Shown: positions 53,263-61,944 of the stretch, piece after piece | Numbering within the stretch: position 1 is the stretch's first letter | Layout of the letters: every line of letters begins with the position of its first letter | Assembly (NCBI GenBank): GCA_021787665.1 | Contig: JAJYLN010000003.1 | Location: 80,502-144,501 of the forward strand | Source of the DNA: a bacterium | GTDB taxonomy: Bacteria > JAMCPX01 | Length of the DNA: 64,000 bases | Direction of reading: 5' to 3' | Translations under genes and position numbers: made by a program | Notes under the pieces: generated by a model | The model's input: only the letters and a program-made list of their open reading frames with translations | The model's database searches: none | Told to the model about the DNA's origin: nothing

Positions 53263-54348
53263 TCAAGCAGATGCGTTGTCTCCGGCGGCCACAGCCCTGC
53301 GGGTATCGAGCCACTTCCTGACGAGCGGGTAAACCTCTGTGGGCGCGTTTTTGCCGAACACCATATCTATGTGCCCGTAGTCCGCGGAAAAACCGTTCAC
53401 CACGGAGAGCTCTACGAAAGCCTTGTCCGGAGACCGGACCTTATCGTATACAGGGGAGGTTGCATCAGACGGGACCAGACCGTCTCCCCTTCCGGCGATG
53501 ACCAGTACAGGCGTCGTGATCTTGTCGAGGTTTTCCGTAATATCGAAGCCGTCAGAAAGCGCAATGCTGTGCTTACCGAGCCATCCGCCGAATTGAGAGA
53601 GCAGCTTCGTGGATATCGGCGTGACCGCATTGTACTGGGCAACCCGTATGATCCTGGTATCCACATTGCGGACGTTCATCTGGGTCTTTACGAATGAGGT
53701 GTTCAGCACCCCGGTGAGGGGGGCAAGGGACCGTGCGAACAGATCGGCGTGTACCCTCGTGGTGAGCCTGAGGAGCGGCCGCAGCTTCACCAGTCTGGAG
53801 AGGTCCTTCGAGGCGCTGAAGCGCACCGGCGACCCCATCGTAACTCCCGCACTTACAAAGCGGTCTCCCCCGGTAAGGAGGTACGCATAGAGCAGCATAC
53901 CTCCCATCGAGTGGCCTATCCAGCACAGCGCCTGTTTCTTCGTTCTGTCCAGGACATGCTCGACGGCGGCCGGGATGTCGCTCTTTACAAAGTCGTCGAA
54001 GCCGAAATCCCAGTTCTGATACTCAATAATGCCCTTGACGTTCGCACCCCGCAGGTTCAGTATCCAGCTATCATAGCCATTATCCGCCATGTAGCGTGCG
54101 AGCGAATAGCCCTCCATAAGATCGAAATTGCGCATGTTCGCGCCGAGCCCATGGCAGAAGAGGACCGGCGTAGCATGGGGATCTGCGCCCCTGGGCGTGT
54201 ACCTGAAGAGCGCTATGCGGACCTTGTCACGCGTCTCTATAAAATGGATCTGGTCGGGTCTATCGTTCAGGGCATACATCCTGGCAATGATCCGTGTATA
54301 GACAATACCGGCAAGGACCACGGCGAACATACCGATAATTGCGTGCAT
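53263..54348 (-). CDS. Alpha/beta hydrolase with N-terminal membrane anchor
   Basis: 361 residues from ATG 54348. Residues 1-25 are one hydrophobic segment (IIGMFAVVLAGIVYTRIIAR). The hydrolase fold follows: oxyanion motif FCHGLGANMRNFDL near 78, nucleophile elbow WIGHSMGGMLLYAY (Ser) near 145, Asp in IAGRGDGLVPSDA, and His in ADYGHIDMVFG. It resembles lipases and PHA-synthase-like hydrolases. tRNA-Pro lies directly upstream. Substrate unknown. Confidence 0.85.
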   Translation of the reverse strand: MHAIIGMFAVVLAGIVYTRIIARMYALNDRPDQIHFIETRDKVRIALFRYTPRGADPHATPVLFCHGLGANMRNFDLMEGYSLARYMADNGYDSWILNLRGANVKGIIEYQNWDFGFDDFVKSDIPAAVEHVLDRTKKQALCWIGHSMGGMLLYAYLLTGGDRFVSAGVTMGSPVRFSASKDLSRLVKLRPLLRLTTRVHADLFARSLAPLTGVLNTSFVKTQMNVRNVDTRIIRVAQYNAVTPISTKLLSQFGGWLGKHSIALSDGFDITENLDKITTPVLVIAGRGDGLVPSDATSPVYDKVRSPDKAFVELSVVNGFSADYGHIDMVFGKNAPTEVYPLVRKWLDTRRAVAAGDNASA

Positions 54349-54390
54349 GCCGGTACTGGAGCACAATTTTCGGCAGAAAACAATAAGTAC

Positions 54391-54468
54391 TGGTCGGGGC
54401 GATAGGATTTGAACCTACGACACCTTGGCCCCAAACCAAGTGCTCTATCCAGGCTGAGCTACGCCCCG
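54391..54468 (-). tRNA. tRNA-Pro (TGG anticodon)
   Basis: Acceptor CGGGGCG/CGCCCCG, D-arm GCTC/GAGC with GCCTGGATA loop, anticodon stem CTTGG/CCAAG with loop TTTGGGG (anticodon TGG), T-arm GTAGG-TTCAAAT-CCTAT, discriminator A. The CCA end is encoded, unlike tRNA-Asn in this window. Confidence 0.95.
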
Positions 54469-54701
54469 CTATCAGCCTCATAGCACACTCAGCCTTTCAT
54501 GCCTACACTATTTATATATTTTAAGGAATAACCCCCGGTAGGGGCAGTATCCCGGATTTGTGACCATTTCAACGGAGGCCAGCCGGTACGGTGTAGGGTC
54601 GGGGCTCCTAGCACGATAGCTCGCATCTGTTATCGAAATCCCGTGGCGTTGTATGCGGGGAAGATTTGCAATAATCAGTCGAAAGGGACTATAGATCCGC
54701 T

Positions 54702-55418
54702 ATGGACAGGAAGCGGAAGGCTCCCCTTATCGGTATCACGCCGGACTCGGATGAGGTGCATGACAAGCGTGCCTATTTTGTCTACCGGTCGTATGCAGAC
54801 GCAGTCGAGAAGTACGGAGGCATCCCCGTACTCCTGACGTACACCTCCGGCGTAAAGGAACTTGCCGACTGGATGGACGGCCTGGTCATCACCGGCGGGA
54901 ACTTCGATATACCCCCGGCAATGTATGGGGAAGAGCCCCTCGCGCGGCTCAGGGAGATGCCGGAAAGGACGGCATTCGAATCAGCCCTCTACCTAGAGTC
55001 CCTGAAAAGGCGGCTCCCGGTCCTCGGGATATGTGGCGGCTGTCAGTTGATAAACGTGGTGGCCGGCGGCAGCCTCTATCAGGACATAGCGCACCAGTCC
55101 CGTCCGAGAGGCGGTCATCCTGTCGATCATGCGAGAGGCACCCACCGGATCGCCGTAGGGCCACACACGACCCTTGCTCAGGTCTTGAAACGCACGAGGG
55201 CCCTCACCAACACGAGCCACCATCAGGCGGTAAAGGATGCCGGCAGGGGGGTCGTGGTCTCGGCACACGCGTCCGACGGTGTCCCGGAGGCAATCGAACT
55301 GAATGAATTTCCGAACGTGCTCGGCGTTCAGTGGCATCCGGAGAGGATGGGTGCAGGGATGTTGTCGATTTACGGGTGGCTCGTTGCCAGGGCACGGGAA
55401 TATACGAACAGGAGGTAA
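54702..55418 (+). CDS. Gamma-glutamyl-gamma-aminobutyrate hydrolase family (class I glutamine amidotransferase-like)
   Basis: 238 residues. The catalytic cysteine is in PVLGICGGCQLINVVAGG near residue 110, with His-x-Glu in VLGVQWHPERM near residue 215, so the triad looks complete. The N-terminal PLIGITPDSDEVHDKRAYF and glycine turn LVITGGNFDIPPAMYG match the PuuD/peptidase C26 family, which hydrolyses gamma-glutamyl bonds. It is monocistronic by spacing. The substrate may be a gamma-glutamyl amine, but no polyamine genes are near. Confidence 0.88.
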   Translation: MDRKRKAPLIGITPDSDEVHDKRAYFVYRSYADAVEKYGGIPVLLTYTSGVKELADWMDGLVITGGNFDIPPAMYGEEPLARLREMPERTAFESALYLESLKRRLPVLGICGGCQLINVVAGGSLYQDIAHQSRPRGGHPVDHARGTHRIAVGPHTTLAQVLKRTRALTNTSHHQAVKDAGRGVVVSAHASDGVPEAIELNEFPNVLGVQWHPERMGAGMLSIYGWLVARAREYTNRR

Positions 55419-55455
55419 GGGCACTCCCTCACGATCGCCTTGACAAGGACTTTAT

Positions 55456-55473
55456 AATGATTGACAATTCATT
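55456..55473. promoter_or_regulatory. Candidate TetR operator and promoter region
   Basis: An 18-base imperfect inverted repeat with AATGA/TCATT outer arms and TTG/CAA inner triplets. It overlaps a TTGACA (55461-55466) with a TTTTCT at the -10 distance, immediately upstream of the tetR gene at 55492, the position expected for autoregulation. Confidence 0.45.
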
Positions 55474-55491
55474 CACTATTACCTTTTCTGT

Positions 55492-56154
55492 ATGAAAAAG
55501 ATTTTTAACCACGGAAAGAACGATAAGCACGAGCAGATAATCCGGGCGGCCATCAAGACCTTCGCGAGGAAGGGCTTTTACAATACCCGGATATCGGACA
55601 TCGCCAAGGAGGCGAACGTGGCCGACGGAACGATCTACCTATACTTCAAGAACAAGGACACGCTGCTGGTGTCCCTGTTCGAGGAGAGCATGGACCGGAT
55701 CATAGGGATGGTAAAAGGGAGGCTCTCGCACATCAGCGATCCCATCGAAAAGCTCTGCGCTTTCATCGAGATGCACTTCGAGCTTATCAGGAAGGACAAG
55801 TTCCTCGCTGAGGTCATTTCCGTTGAGCTGAGACAGAGCAACAAGTTCATAAAAGAGTATAAGAACATTAAGTTCAAGGAGTACCTCAACATCATATCCG
55901 GCATCATACGCGAGGCACAGGAAAAGGGACGTGTTGCCAAACATCTCATGCCCGGCATATTGAAGAGGATAGTGTTCGGTGCGCTCGACGAGCTCACCCT
56001 GATCTGGGTCCTTGCCGGGGATTCGAAATATACAATCGAGAACCTCCGCAGGGACGCCACGGAGGCCCTGATTCATGGCATAGCATTAAAAAATAACCCT
56101 AGAGGAGGTAACAGTGAAGATCCTGGTAACGATAAAAAGAGTAAGCGATCCTGA
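55492..56154 (+). CDS. TetR-family regulator
   Basis: 220 residues. The N-terminal helix-turn-helix is clear (IIRAAIKTFARKGFYNTRIS, DIAKEANVADGTIYLYFKNK, residues ~15-60). The ligand-binding half resembles the FadR/TetR_C fatty-acyl-responsive group. It overlaps etfB by 41 bases and is the first gene of the etfBA-EMO cluster, so it probably senses an acyl-CoA and controls beta-oxidation electron transfer. The effector is not provable from sequence. Confidence 0.9.
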   Translation: MKKIFNHGKNDKHEQIIRAAIKTFARKGFYNTRISDIAKEANVADGTIYLYFKNKDTLLVSLFEESMDRIIGMVKGRLSHISDPIEKLCAFIEMHFELIRKDKFLAEVISVELRQSNKFIKEYKNIKFKEYLNIISGIIREAQEKGRVAKHLMPGILKRIVFGALDELTLIWVLAGDSKYTIENLRRDATEALIHGIALKNNPRGGNSEDPGNDKKSKRS

Positions 56155-56866
56155 AGCAAAGCTCAAGATACGGCCGGACGGGACGGGGATTCAGACGGAG
56201 GGGGTAAAGTTCGTCGTGAACCCGTTCGACGAGATCGCCGTGGAAGAGGCGCTGCGCATAAAAGAGAAGCATACCGGCGAGGTCGTGGTGGTATCGATCG
56301 GCGACAAGGTCGTTACCGAGCAGATACGGGCGGCCCTCGCGATGGGCGTGGACCGGGGCATATTCGTGAACTATACCGGCAGCTACGACTCCTATGACGT
56401 CGCGGGCATCCTCGCGAAAGTGGTGGAGCAGGAGCAGCCGGACATCATCATCCTCGGGAAACAGGCCGTTGACGACGATATGGGCCAGGCGGGCTTCATG
56501 CTCGCGGAGATGCTTGGCTACCCGCAGGCTGCCTTTGCCTCCAAGGTAGAGATAAGCGATGACAAGAAGACTGCAAAGGTCACGAGGGAAATCGATGGTG
56601 GGCTGGAGACAAAAGAGGTCGGCCTCCCGTGTATTATCACTGCAGATCTCAGGCTGAACACGCCCCGGTACGCGTCTCTGCCGAACATCATGAAGGCAAA
56701 GCAGAAGCCCGTAAAAGAGGTCACGGTCGATGCGCTGGGCGCCGTGGTCAAGCCGCACGTTACGATCAAAAAGCTTACCGAGCCCCCTAAAAGAAAGGGC
56801 GGTGTCAAGGTTGAATCTGTCCAGGACCTCGTCGGTAAGCTGAAGAACGAAGCAAAGGTGCTATAA
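56114..56866 (+). CDS. etfB: Electron transfer flavoprotein beta subunit
   Basis: 250 residues: MKILVTIKRVSDPEAKLKIR at the start, GKQAVDDDMGQAGFMLAEML near residue 118, and the AMP/FAD-contact end TIKKLTEPPKRKGG. GTG 56114 is preceded by GAGGAGG. With EtfA it carries electrons from acyl-CoA dehydrogenases. The absence of a bifurcating-type N-terminal extension on EtfA suggests a non-bifurcating ETF. Confidence 0.95.
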   Translation: MKILVTIKRVSDPEAKLKIRPDGTGIQTEGVKFVVNPFDEIAVEEALRIKEKHTGEVVVVSIGDKVVTEQIRAALAMGVDRGIFVNYTGSYDSYDVAGILAKVVEQEQPDIIILGKQAVDDDMGQAGFMLAEMLGYPQAAFASKVEISDDKKTAKVTREIDGGLETKEVGLPCIITADLRLNTPRYASLPNIMKAKQKPVKEVTVDALGAVVKPHVTIKKLTEPPKRKGGVKVESVQDLVGKLKNEAKVL

Positions 56867-56877
56867 AGGAGGCCACC

Positions 56878-57855
56878 ATGGGAAATGTAATAATCATATG
56901 CGAACATAAGAACGGAGAGCTTGTGAAGCAGGGCCTTTCTGCAGTAAAGGCGGGCATCGATGTTGCAAAAGGAACCGGCGGGAAGTCCTGCATATTGGTG
57001 ATGGGCTCCGGCATGGACAGCGTTAAGGAATCCGCATCCCATTACGGGACCGACATGGTGCTGCTCGTCGATGATCCCGCTCTTGCGGGATATACCGCAG
57101 AGGCGTACACGATCGCCGCACACGAGGCTATCAAGTCAATGCAGGCCAGCCTCGTACTCTCGACGACCTCCGCGTTCTCGAAAGAACTCCTGCCGCGACT
57201 GGCCGTACGGCTGAAGGCGGGCATGGTCTCGGACGTCCTGTCGATAAGCACGGACGGCGGCAAGGCCTCAGGATTCTCAAGGGCGATGTGGGCAGGGAGC
57301 ATGGTGTCCGATGTCTCGGTCGACGGGGAGGTCATTATCGCGACTGTACGGGGCACCGCGTTCGAGCACGCACCGAGGGTCGACACGGCCTCCGAGGTCA
57401 AGCAGGTCAGCGTGACGATCAACACACAGGCGCTCAGGGCAAAGCAGCTCGAGGTCCTGGAACACAAGTCTACGAGGCCCCAGCTTGCGGACGCCGGCAT
57501 CATTGTCTCTGGTGGAAGGGGACTGAAGGGGCCGGACGGCTTCAAGATCATAGAGAAGCTCGCAGATCTGCTCGGTGCCGCGGTCGGAGCATCGAGGGCA
57601 GCGGTCGATGCCGGCTGGGTGCCGAACGACCTCCAGGTAGGGCAGACCGGCAAGATAGTCGCCCCGGGGCTGTACATAGCAGTCGGCATATCAGGCGCTA
57701 TACAGCATGTGGCCGGCATGAAGGACTCGAAGACGATCGTCGCTATCAACAAGGATCCGGACGCGCCTATTTTTCAGATAGCTGATTACGGACTCGTTGC
57801 AGACTTTGCCAAGGCAGTACCGGAGCTGGTCGAAGAAATCAAAAAGGTAAAGTAG
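56878..57855 (+). CDS. etfA: Electron transfer flavoprotein alpha subunit
   Basis: 325 residues. The C-terminal FAD-binding domain is typical (GIIVSGGRGLKGPDGFKIIE, GASRAAVDAGWVPNDLQVGQ, GISGAIQHVAGMKDSKTIVA, INKDPDAPIFQIADYGLVAD). No N-terminal ferredoxin domain is present. A GGAGGC precedes the ATG 11 bases after etfB. Electrons would pass to the EMO protein encoded next. Confidence 0.95.
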   Translation: MGNVIIICEHKNGELVKQGLSAVKAGIDVAKGTGGKSCILVMGSGMDSVKESASHYGTDMVLLVDDPALAGYTAEAYTIAAHEAIKSMQASLVLSTTSAFSKELLPRLAVRLKAGMVSDVLSISTDGGKASGFSRAMWAGSMVSDVSVDGEVIIATVRGTAFEHAPRVDTASEVKQVSVTINTQALRAKQLEVLEHKSTRPQLADAGIIVSGGRGLKGPDGFKIIEKLADLLGAAVGASRAAVDAGWVPNDLQVGQTGKIVAPGLYIAVGISGAIQHVAGMKDSKTIVAINKDPDAPIFQIADYGLVADFAKAVPELVEEIKKVK

Positions 57856-57884
57856 AAACTATCAACGGGATACGGGGTACAGGT

Positions 57885-57912
57885 GTAAGGGCAATTCATG
57901 AATTGCCCCTAC
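57885..57912. repeat. Palindromic GGGGC-type hairpin in the EMO leader
   Basis: A near-perfect inverted repeat, GTAAGGGCAATTC with GAATTGCCCCTAC, lies between etfA and the EMO ribosome-binding site. It resembles the hairpin at 7995-8018. In the transcript it could form a stem just ahead of the AGGAGG and affect EMO translation or mRNA processing. Confidence 0.55.
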
Positions 57913-57927
57913 GGAGCAGGAGGTAAT

Positions 57928-60012
57928 ATGAGCACGACGCTTGCAGTGAACGCGATACTTGTGGCGCTGGCAATGGCGGCCTCGTTCGGCTATTTCTTTT
58001 ATAAGGTCATCACTCTGGCGAGGTTTGTCCTGCTGGGCAAGCCGGAGAACAGGTTCGATCGAATCGGCACGAGACTATGGAGGATGATACGAAACGCAAT
58101 CTTCCAGCTCGCCAACTTCAAGAGACCTAAGGGCGACATCCTCTATGCCGGCATCATGCATTTCATGATCTTCTGGGGGTTTATGATACTGCTCGCCGGC
58201 GAGATAGAGATACTTGCCGGCGGACTGGTGCCTGGCTTTACCTTCAAGTTCCTCGGGTACCCGCTCTACAACATATTCATATTCTCGCAGGACTTTATGG
58301 CCACAGCGGTCCTCATGGCGATAGTGATGTCCCTTGCTCGGAGGTTTGTCGAGCACCCGGCAAAGCTCAACTACCACTTCGGCTCCTATCTGATACTCGG
58401 GCTCATCACCGGCCTCATGTTGACCCTTTTCGCCATGAACGTCAGCAATGGGGTCAACCCGGAAGAGCCCGTGCACGGCGCGGTAAACTGGATGCTGTTC
58501 GCGGGCTCTTACATAAGGCTCTTCCATGTTACCCGACCGATTCCCCACGTCGCTTACGAGGCAATCTGGTGGTCGCATGTCCTTATGCTGCTGTTCTTCC
58601 TTGACTTCATACCGAACTCGAAGCATCTGCACCTGCTCGGCGCGATACCGAACAACTTCTTCGTGAATCTTTCGGGCAAATCTATGCAGCTCCAGTCCAT
58701 ACATTTCGAGGCAGAAGGCGTCGAGACCTTCGGCGTGTCGAAGTTCGAGGAGTTCACCTGGAAACAGTTGCTGGACGGCCCTGCATGCACGGAGTGCGGC
58801 AGGTGCACGGCAGACTGTCCCGCATGGAACACGGGCAAAAGCCTATCCCCGCGGGAGATTATCCTGAACATCAAAGAGAACATGAAGGCGAACGGCCCGA
58901 AGCTCGTGAGACTGAAGCATGATGAGAAGCTCCCGGACGACCAGAGGGTGGCCCTCCTCGCGGACGAGGCAGAGGGGGAGAAGCGGCTGGCCGCGAGGAA
59001 AGAAGACCCCATGGCCCATGGCACCTCGACGTCCCTGTCGCCGCAAGAGCTGTGGGCGTGTACGACCTGCGGCGCATGCCAGCAGATTTGCCCGGTCTAC
59101 AATGAGCACATCCGGGCCATCGTGGACATGAGAAGGTACCTCGTAATGACAGAGAGCAAGATGCCGCAGGAGCTTTCCGCGACCTTCAGGAACAACGATA
59201 CCAACGGCAATCCGTGGGGTCTGGGCTCGGATGCAAGGCTTGACTGGGCCGAGGGCCTCGGGGTCAAGACGATACAGGAGCTGCCGGACGCAGAGATCCT
59301 CTACTGGGTCGGCTGTGCCGGGGCCTACGACGACAGGAACAAGAAGATCGCAACAGCCTTCGTAAAGATCCTGCAGGCTGCCGGCGTCAGGTTCGCCGTA
59401 CTGGGCCAGGAAGAAACGTGCTGCGGCGACTGGGTACGGAGGGCGGGCAACGAATACGCGTTCCAGGCGCTCGCAAAGCAGAACGTTGAGACTTTCAAGA
59501 AATACAATATCAAGCGGATCGTAACAGTATGCCCGCACGGCTATTATACGATCAAGCACGACTACCCGGAGTTCGGCGGTAACTACGAGGTCTTCCATCA
59601 CTCGCAGTTCATTAACCAGCTCATTCATGAAGGCAGAATCAAGCTCACCAAGCCGCTCGCCAAGACGGTCACGTACCATGACTCCTGCTACCTCGGCAGG
59701 CACAATAACATCTATAACGAGCCAAGGAATGCTCTTGCCTCGGTCCCGCAGGTACAGTTGAAGGAAATGAACCGCAGCTTCGATAATAGTTTCTGCTGCG
59801 GCGCCGGCGGCGCGCGGATGTGGCTCGAGGAAAAGGAGGGCGATCGTATCAACCGAGTGAGGACCGCTGAGGCCCTGGCATGCAGCCCGGACGTCATCGC
59901 GACCGCGTGTCCGTTCTGCATGACCATGATCGATGACGGCGTCAAGGACAAGGGCGCCGAGGACAACGTCAAGGTGCTCGACATAGCCGAAGTAGTCCAG
60001 CGGGCAATGTAG
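57928..60012 (+). CDS. EtfAB:menaquinone oxidoreductase-type membrane FeS protein (EMO)
   Basis: 694 residues from ATG 57928 (AGGAGG ahead; the longer frame starts inside a palindrome). The N-terminal ~260 residues have about five to six membrane helices of the NarI-like b-heme type. Two [4Fe-4S] motifs follow, CTECGRCTADCPAW near 290 and CTTCGACQQICPVY near 380, and the C-terminus has two CCG/heterodisulfide-reductase-type Cys regions (QEETCCGDWVRRAG, NSFCCGAGGARMW). The genes etfBA directly upstream identify it as the membrane acceptor passing electrons to menaquinone. Confidence 0.88.
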   Translation: MSTTLAVNAILVALAMAASFGYFFYKVITLARFVLLGKPENRFDRIGTRLWRMIRNAIFQLANFKRPKGDILYAGIMHFMIFWGFMILLAGEIEILAGGLVPGFTFKFLGYPLYNIFIFSQDFMATAVLMAIVMSLARRFVEHPAKLNYHFGSYLILGLITGLMLTLFAMNVSNGVNPEEPVHGAVNWMLFAGSYIRLFHVTRPIPHVAYEAIWWSHVLMLLFFLDFIPNSKHLHLLGAIPNNFFVNLSGKSMQLQSIHFEAEGVETFGVSKFEEFTWKQLLDGPACTECGRCTADCPAWNTGKSLSPREIILNIKENMKANGPKLVRLKHDEKLPDDQRVALLADEAEGEKRLAARKEDPMAHGTSTSLSPQELWACTTCGACQQICPVYNEHIRAIVDMRRYLVMTESKMPQELSATFRNNDTNGNPWGLGSDARLDWAEGLGVKTIQELPDAEILYWVGCAGAYDDRNKKIATAFVKILQAAGVRFAVLGQEETCCGDWVRRAGNEYAFQALAKQNVETFKKYNIKRIVTVCPHGYYTIKHDYPEFGGNYEVFHHSQFINQLIHEGRIKLTKPLAKTVTYHDSCYLGRHNNIYNEPRNALASVPQVQLKEMNRSFDNSFCCGAGGARMWLEEKEGDRINRVRTAEALACSPDVIATACPFCMTMIDDGVKDKGAEDNVKVLDIAEVVQRAM

Positions 60013-60049
60013 ACCCCGTACAACTGCCGCCTTTTCATGCTATCCCTAC

Positions 60050-60079
60050 AGGGGCTGGGTTAAACCAGCCCCTTTCTTT
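60050..60079 (+). terminator. Rho-independent terminator after EMO
   Basis: A 9-bp stem (AGGGGCTGG/CCAGCCCCT) with a 6-base loop and a TTCTTT tail, 38 bases past the EMO stop. Confidence 0.82.
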
Positions 60080-60178
60080 AACCCTCAAAACGCACGGCAA
60101 CGGGAAATATCACGCAGGAATTTGCCGTTGCCCGATTCAATAGTTATATTTTAAAATAAAAGAATGGAGATCAAGGCT

Positions 60179-61057
60179 ATGGACCCTATGAACCCGATGA
60201 ACCGTATGCACATGATCAAGTCCAAAATAGATTCCCTGACCGGCGGCAGCATATCTGAGTCGCACCATTACTGGTGCGCGACGTGCAAGAAATTTTTTGT
60301 GCTCGACTCGCCGCAGTGTCCGTACATGTCCGGCATGTGCGTCAACACACCGATCGCGGTCGAAAACCTTGCACCCGAGAGCACGGAAGCGCTCGAGATA
60401 TTTGGTCTGTTCTACCCGAAAATATCCCAGAAGATATTAAGCAGCGTTATCCATGACCGATACCAGGAAACCGGCAGACGGCTGGCGGAGATCTATCTCG
60501 ATTTCCTGAAAGGATGGAAATTCGACATCTCTGAGCAGCCTTTGCAAACCGTCAAAAGTTTCATCATTCTTTTGACGGGCTGCGAGACCGCCCAGCGGAT
60601 CAACGAAAGATCCCTAACGTTCGTTCTGATGGATGCCGGAAAGATCTGGGATAAGGGCACGATCAAAGACATACTCACCGGAGGCCTCGCCTATTTAAAA
60701 GAGGCGCTCATGATTAAACAAGAGCCGGGTTTGGATTTTATCGACATTCTGGGAGAAAAGGAGGTCGGAAAATATTACTGTTCGAAATGCGGCATGCTGT
60801 TCGAGTTCGGCTTGCGCCGCGACCGTGTAACGTGCCCGCTCATGTCCCAGAAATGCATGTTCGATCCCCAGCACATAGACAACACGGACTACACGCCCGA
60901 CAGGCTCCTGAAACAGCTCGAAATCACACCGGCTATTTACCAGCGCTTTATACGGAGCGTTGTTCAAGGGCCGGCTCCATCCGATACTATCGGCCGGATC
61001 CTGAAGGAATGGAAGATCACGGACAGACTGGACGAGTTTATGAAAATACTGGTATAG
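60179..61057 (+). CDS. Unrecognised protein with two CxxC-CPxMSxxC modules
   Basis: 292 residues from ATG 60179 (GGAG ahead). Two similar cysteine modules lie at residues 33-54 (C-x2-C-x10-C-x6-C) and 201-226 (C-x2-C-x14-C-x6-C), each with the shared core CPxMSxxC, and probably each bind zinc or an Fe-S cluster. The ~145 residues between them are helical. The N-terminus is Met/Asn/Pro-rich. No signal peptide or membrane segment. It has its own AT-rich upstream region after the EMO terminator. No family is recognised. Confidence 0.75.
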   Translation: MDPMNPMNRMHMIKSKIDSLTGGSISESHHYWCATCKKFFVLDSPQCPYMSGMCVNTPIAVENLAPESTEALEIFGLFYPKISQKILSSVIHDRYQETGRRLAEIYLDFLKGWKFDISEQPLQTVKSFIILLTGCETAQRINERSLTFVLMDAGKIWDKGTIKDILTGGLAYLKEALMIKQEPGLDFIDILGEKEVGKYYCSKCGMLFEFGLRRDRVTCPLMSQKCMFDPQHIDNTDYTPDRLLKQLEITPAIYQRFIRSVVQGPAPSDTIGRILKEWKITDRLDEFMKILV

Positions 61058-61197
61058 CAGCGACTGAGGGGATACAAGAGCAATGCTCTGCATAGCTTGC
61101 AGAAAAGCATCTGCGGAGCGCCAGGGGCTGACTACGGGCTCGTCTTAACGAGAGAGGGGCAGGCGTCAAACAGGGCCGCGGTAGAGGGATGTACAGA

Positions 61198-61548
61198 TTA
61201 TGACTTGATAGCGCAGGCCCCGAACCCGTCCCACTCACTCACCGGCCTTTCCGAAGTGATGACGAACAGGCCGCTGGCCCGGCAGGAGATCCTGACCCGG
61301 CCGGCACGTGTGTAGGTCTGTCTGCTCAGGACGAAGGTCACACCTCCGATCTTCTCCACCAGATCGTCTCCCCTGGCCTCATCGAGACGCAGCCCCAGAG
61401 AGACGTCGCAGCACCCGGAAGACATAAGCTCGATGCGGACAGCACTGCGATTTCCCTTACCCACCAATTCTTCCGCGACGGCCTCGCATACGCCAGGATC
61501 AGTCGTTATCGCCGTCTCTTTCCTGTCGGCGTCCTTTCCGACTGTCAT
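61198..61548 (-). CDS. IscA/HesB-like protein
   Basis: 116 residues resembling A-type Fe-S scaffold proteins: SAVRIELMSSGCCDVSLGLR with a Cys pair, then GDDLVEKIGGVTFVLSRQTY and GLFVITSERP. The usual C-terminal CGCG pair is not present; the C-terminal Cys is single (FGACAIKS), so cluster assembly function is uncertain. A GGAAGGGA precedes the ATG. It is the last gene of the mqn operon by direction; possible role in supplying clusters to the radical enzyme MqnE. Confidence 0.72.
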   Translation of the reverse strand: MTVGKDADRKETAITTDPGVCEAVAEELVGKGNRSAVRIELMSSGCCDVSLGLRLDEARGDDLVEKIGGVTFVLSRQTYTRAGRVRISCRASGLFVITSERPVSEWDGFGACAIKS

Positions 61549-61605
61549 AAGCGTCCCTTCCGCAAGGGAATGCTGTACAGAATCGACGTATGCGGCATAA
61601 ACGGA

Positions 61606-61944
61606 TCAGTCCAGCTTAATGATCCTGTTCTCAATCATAAAGTAGAATATCTCCCTCGTGTATTCGTCCGGCGTCATCTCGAAGCTGTCGAAGTCGAAGA
61701 GCGTCATCAGCACGTCCTTCAGCTCCTCGATGCCCTCCGGCTTCTCTTTCTGCATGGCCTCCACGATCACCCACTCATCGCTCTCTCTGGGGAACGGGTT
61801 TTTAATACATTGTACGGTAAAGTGGATGTGCTGGAGCTCGCTCTCGTCTATACCCAGATCATCAGCATACTCATCGAGTTCTTCGCCGTCGTAGAGATCG
61901 AAGTCACTTCCCGTACCGTCATCGTACTTCTTCTTATCGTCCAT
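61606..61944 (-). CDS. Acidic hypothetical protein in the mqn operon
   Basis: 112 residues, strongly acidic at the N-terminus (DLYDGEELDEYADDLGIDES), followed by a compact alpha-beta part (HIHFTVQCIKNPFPRESDEW, FDSFEMTPDEYTREIFYFMI). No signal, membrane segment or known domain. AGGAGG precedes the ATG and it overlaps mqnA by 11 bases, so cotranslation with mqnA is likely. Function unknown. Confidence 0.7.
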   Translation of the reverse strand: MDDKKKYDDGTGSDFDLYDGEELDEYADDLGIDESELQHIHFTVQCIKNPFPRESDEWVIVEAMQKEKPEGIEELKDVLMTLFDFDSFEMTPDEYTREIFYFMIENRIIKLD

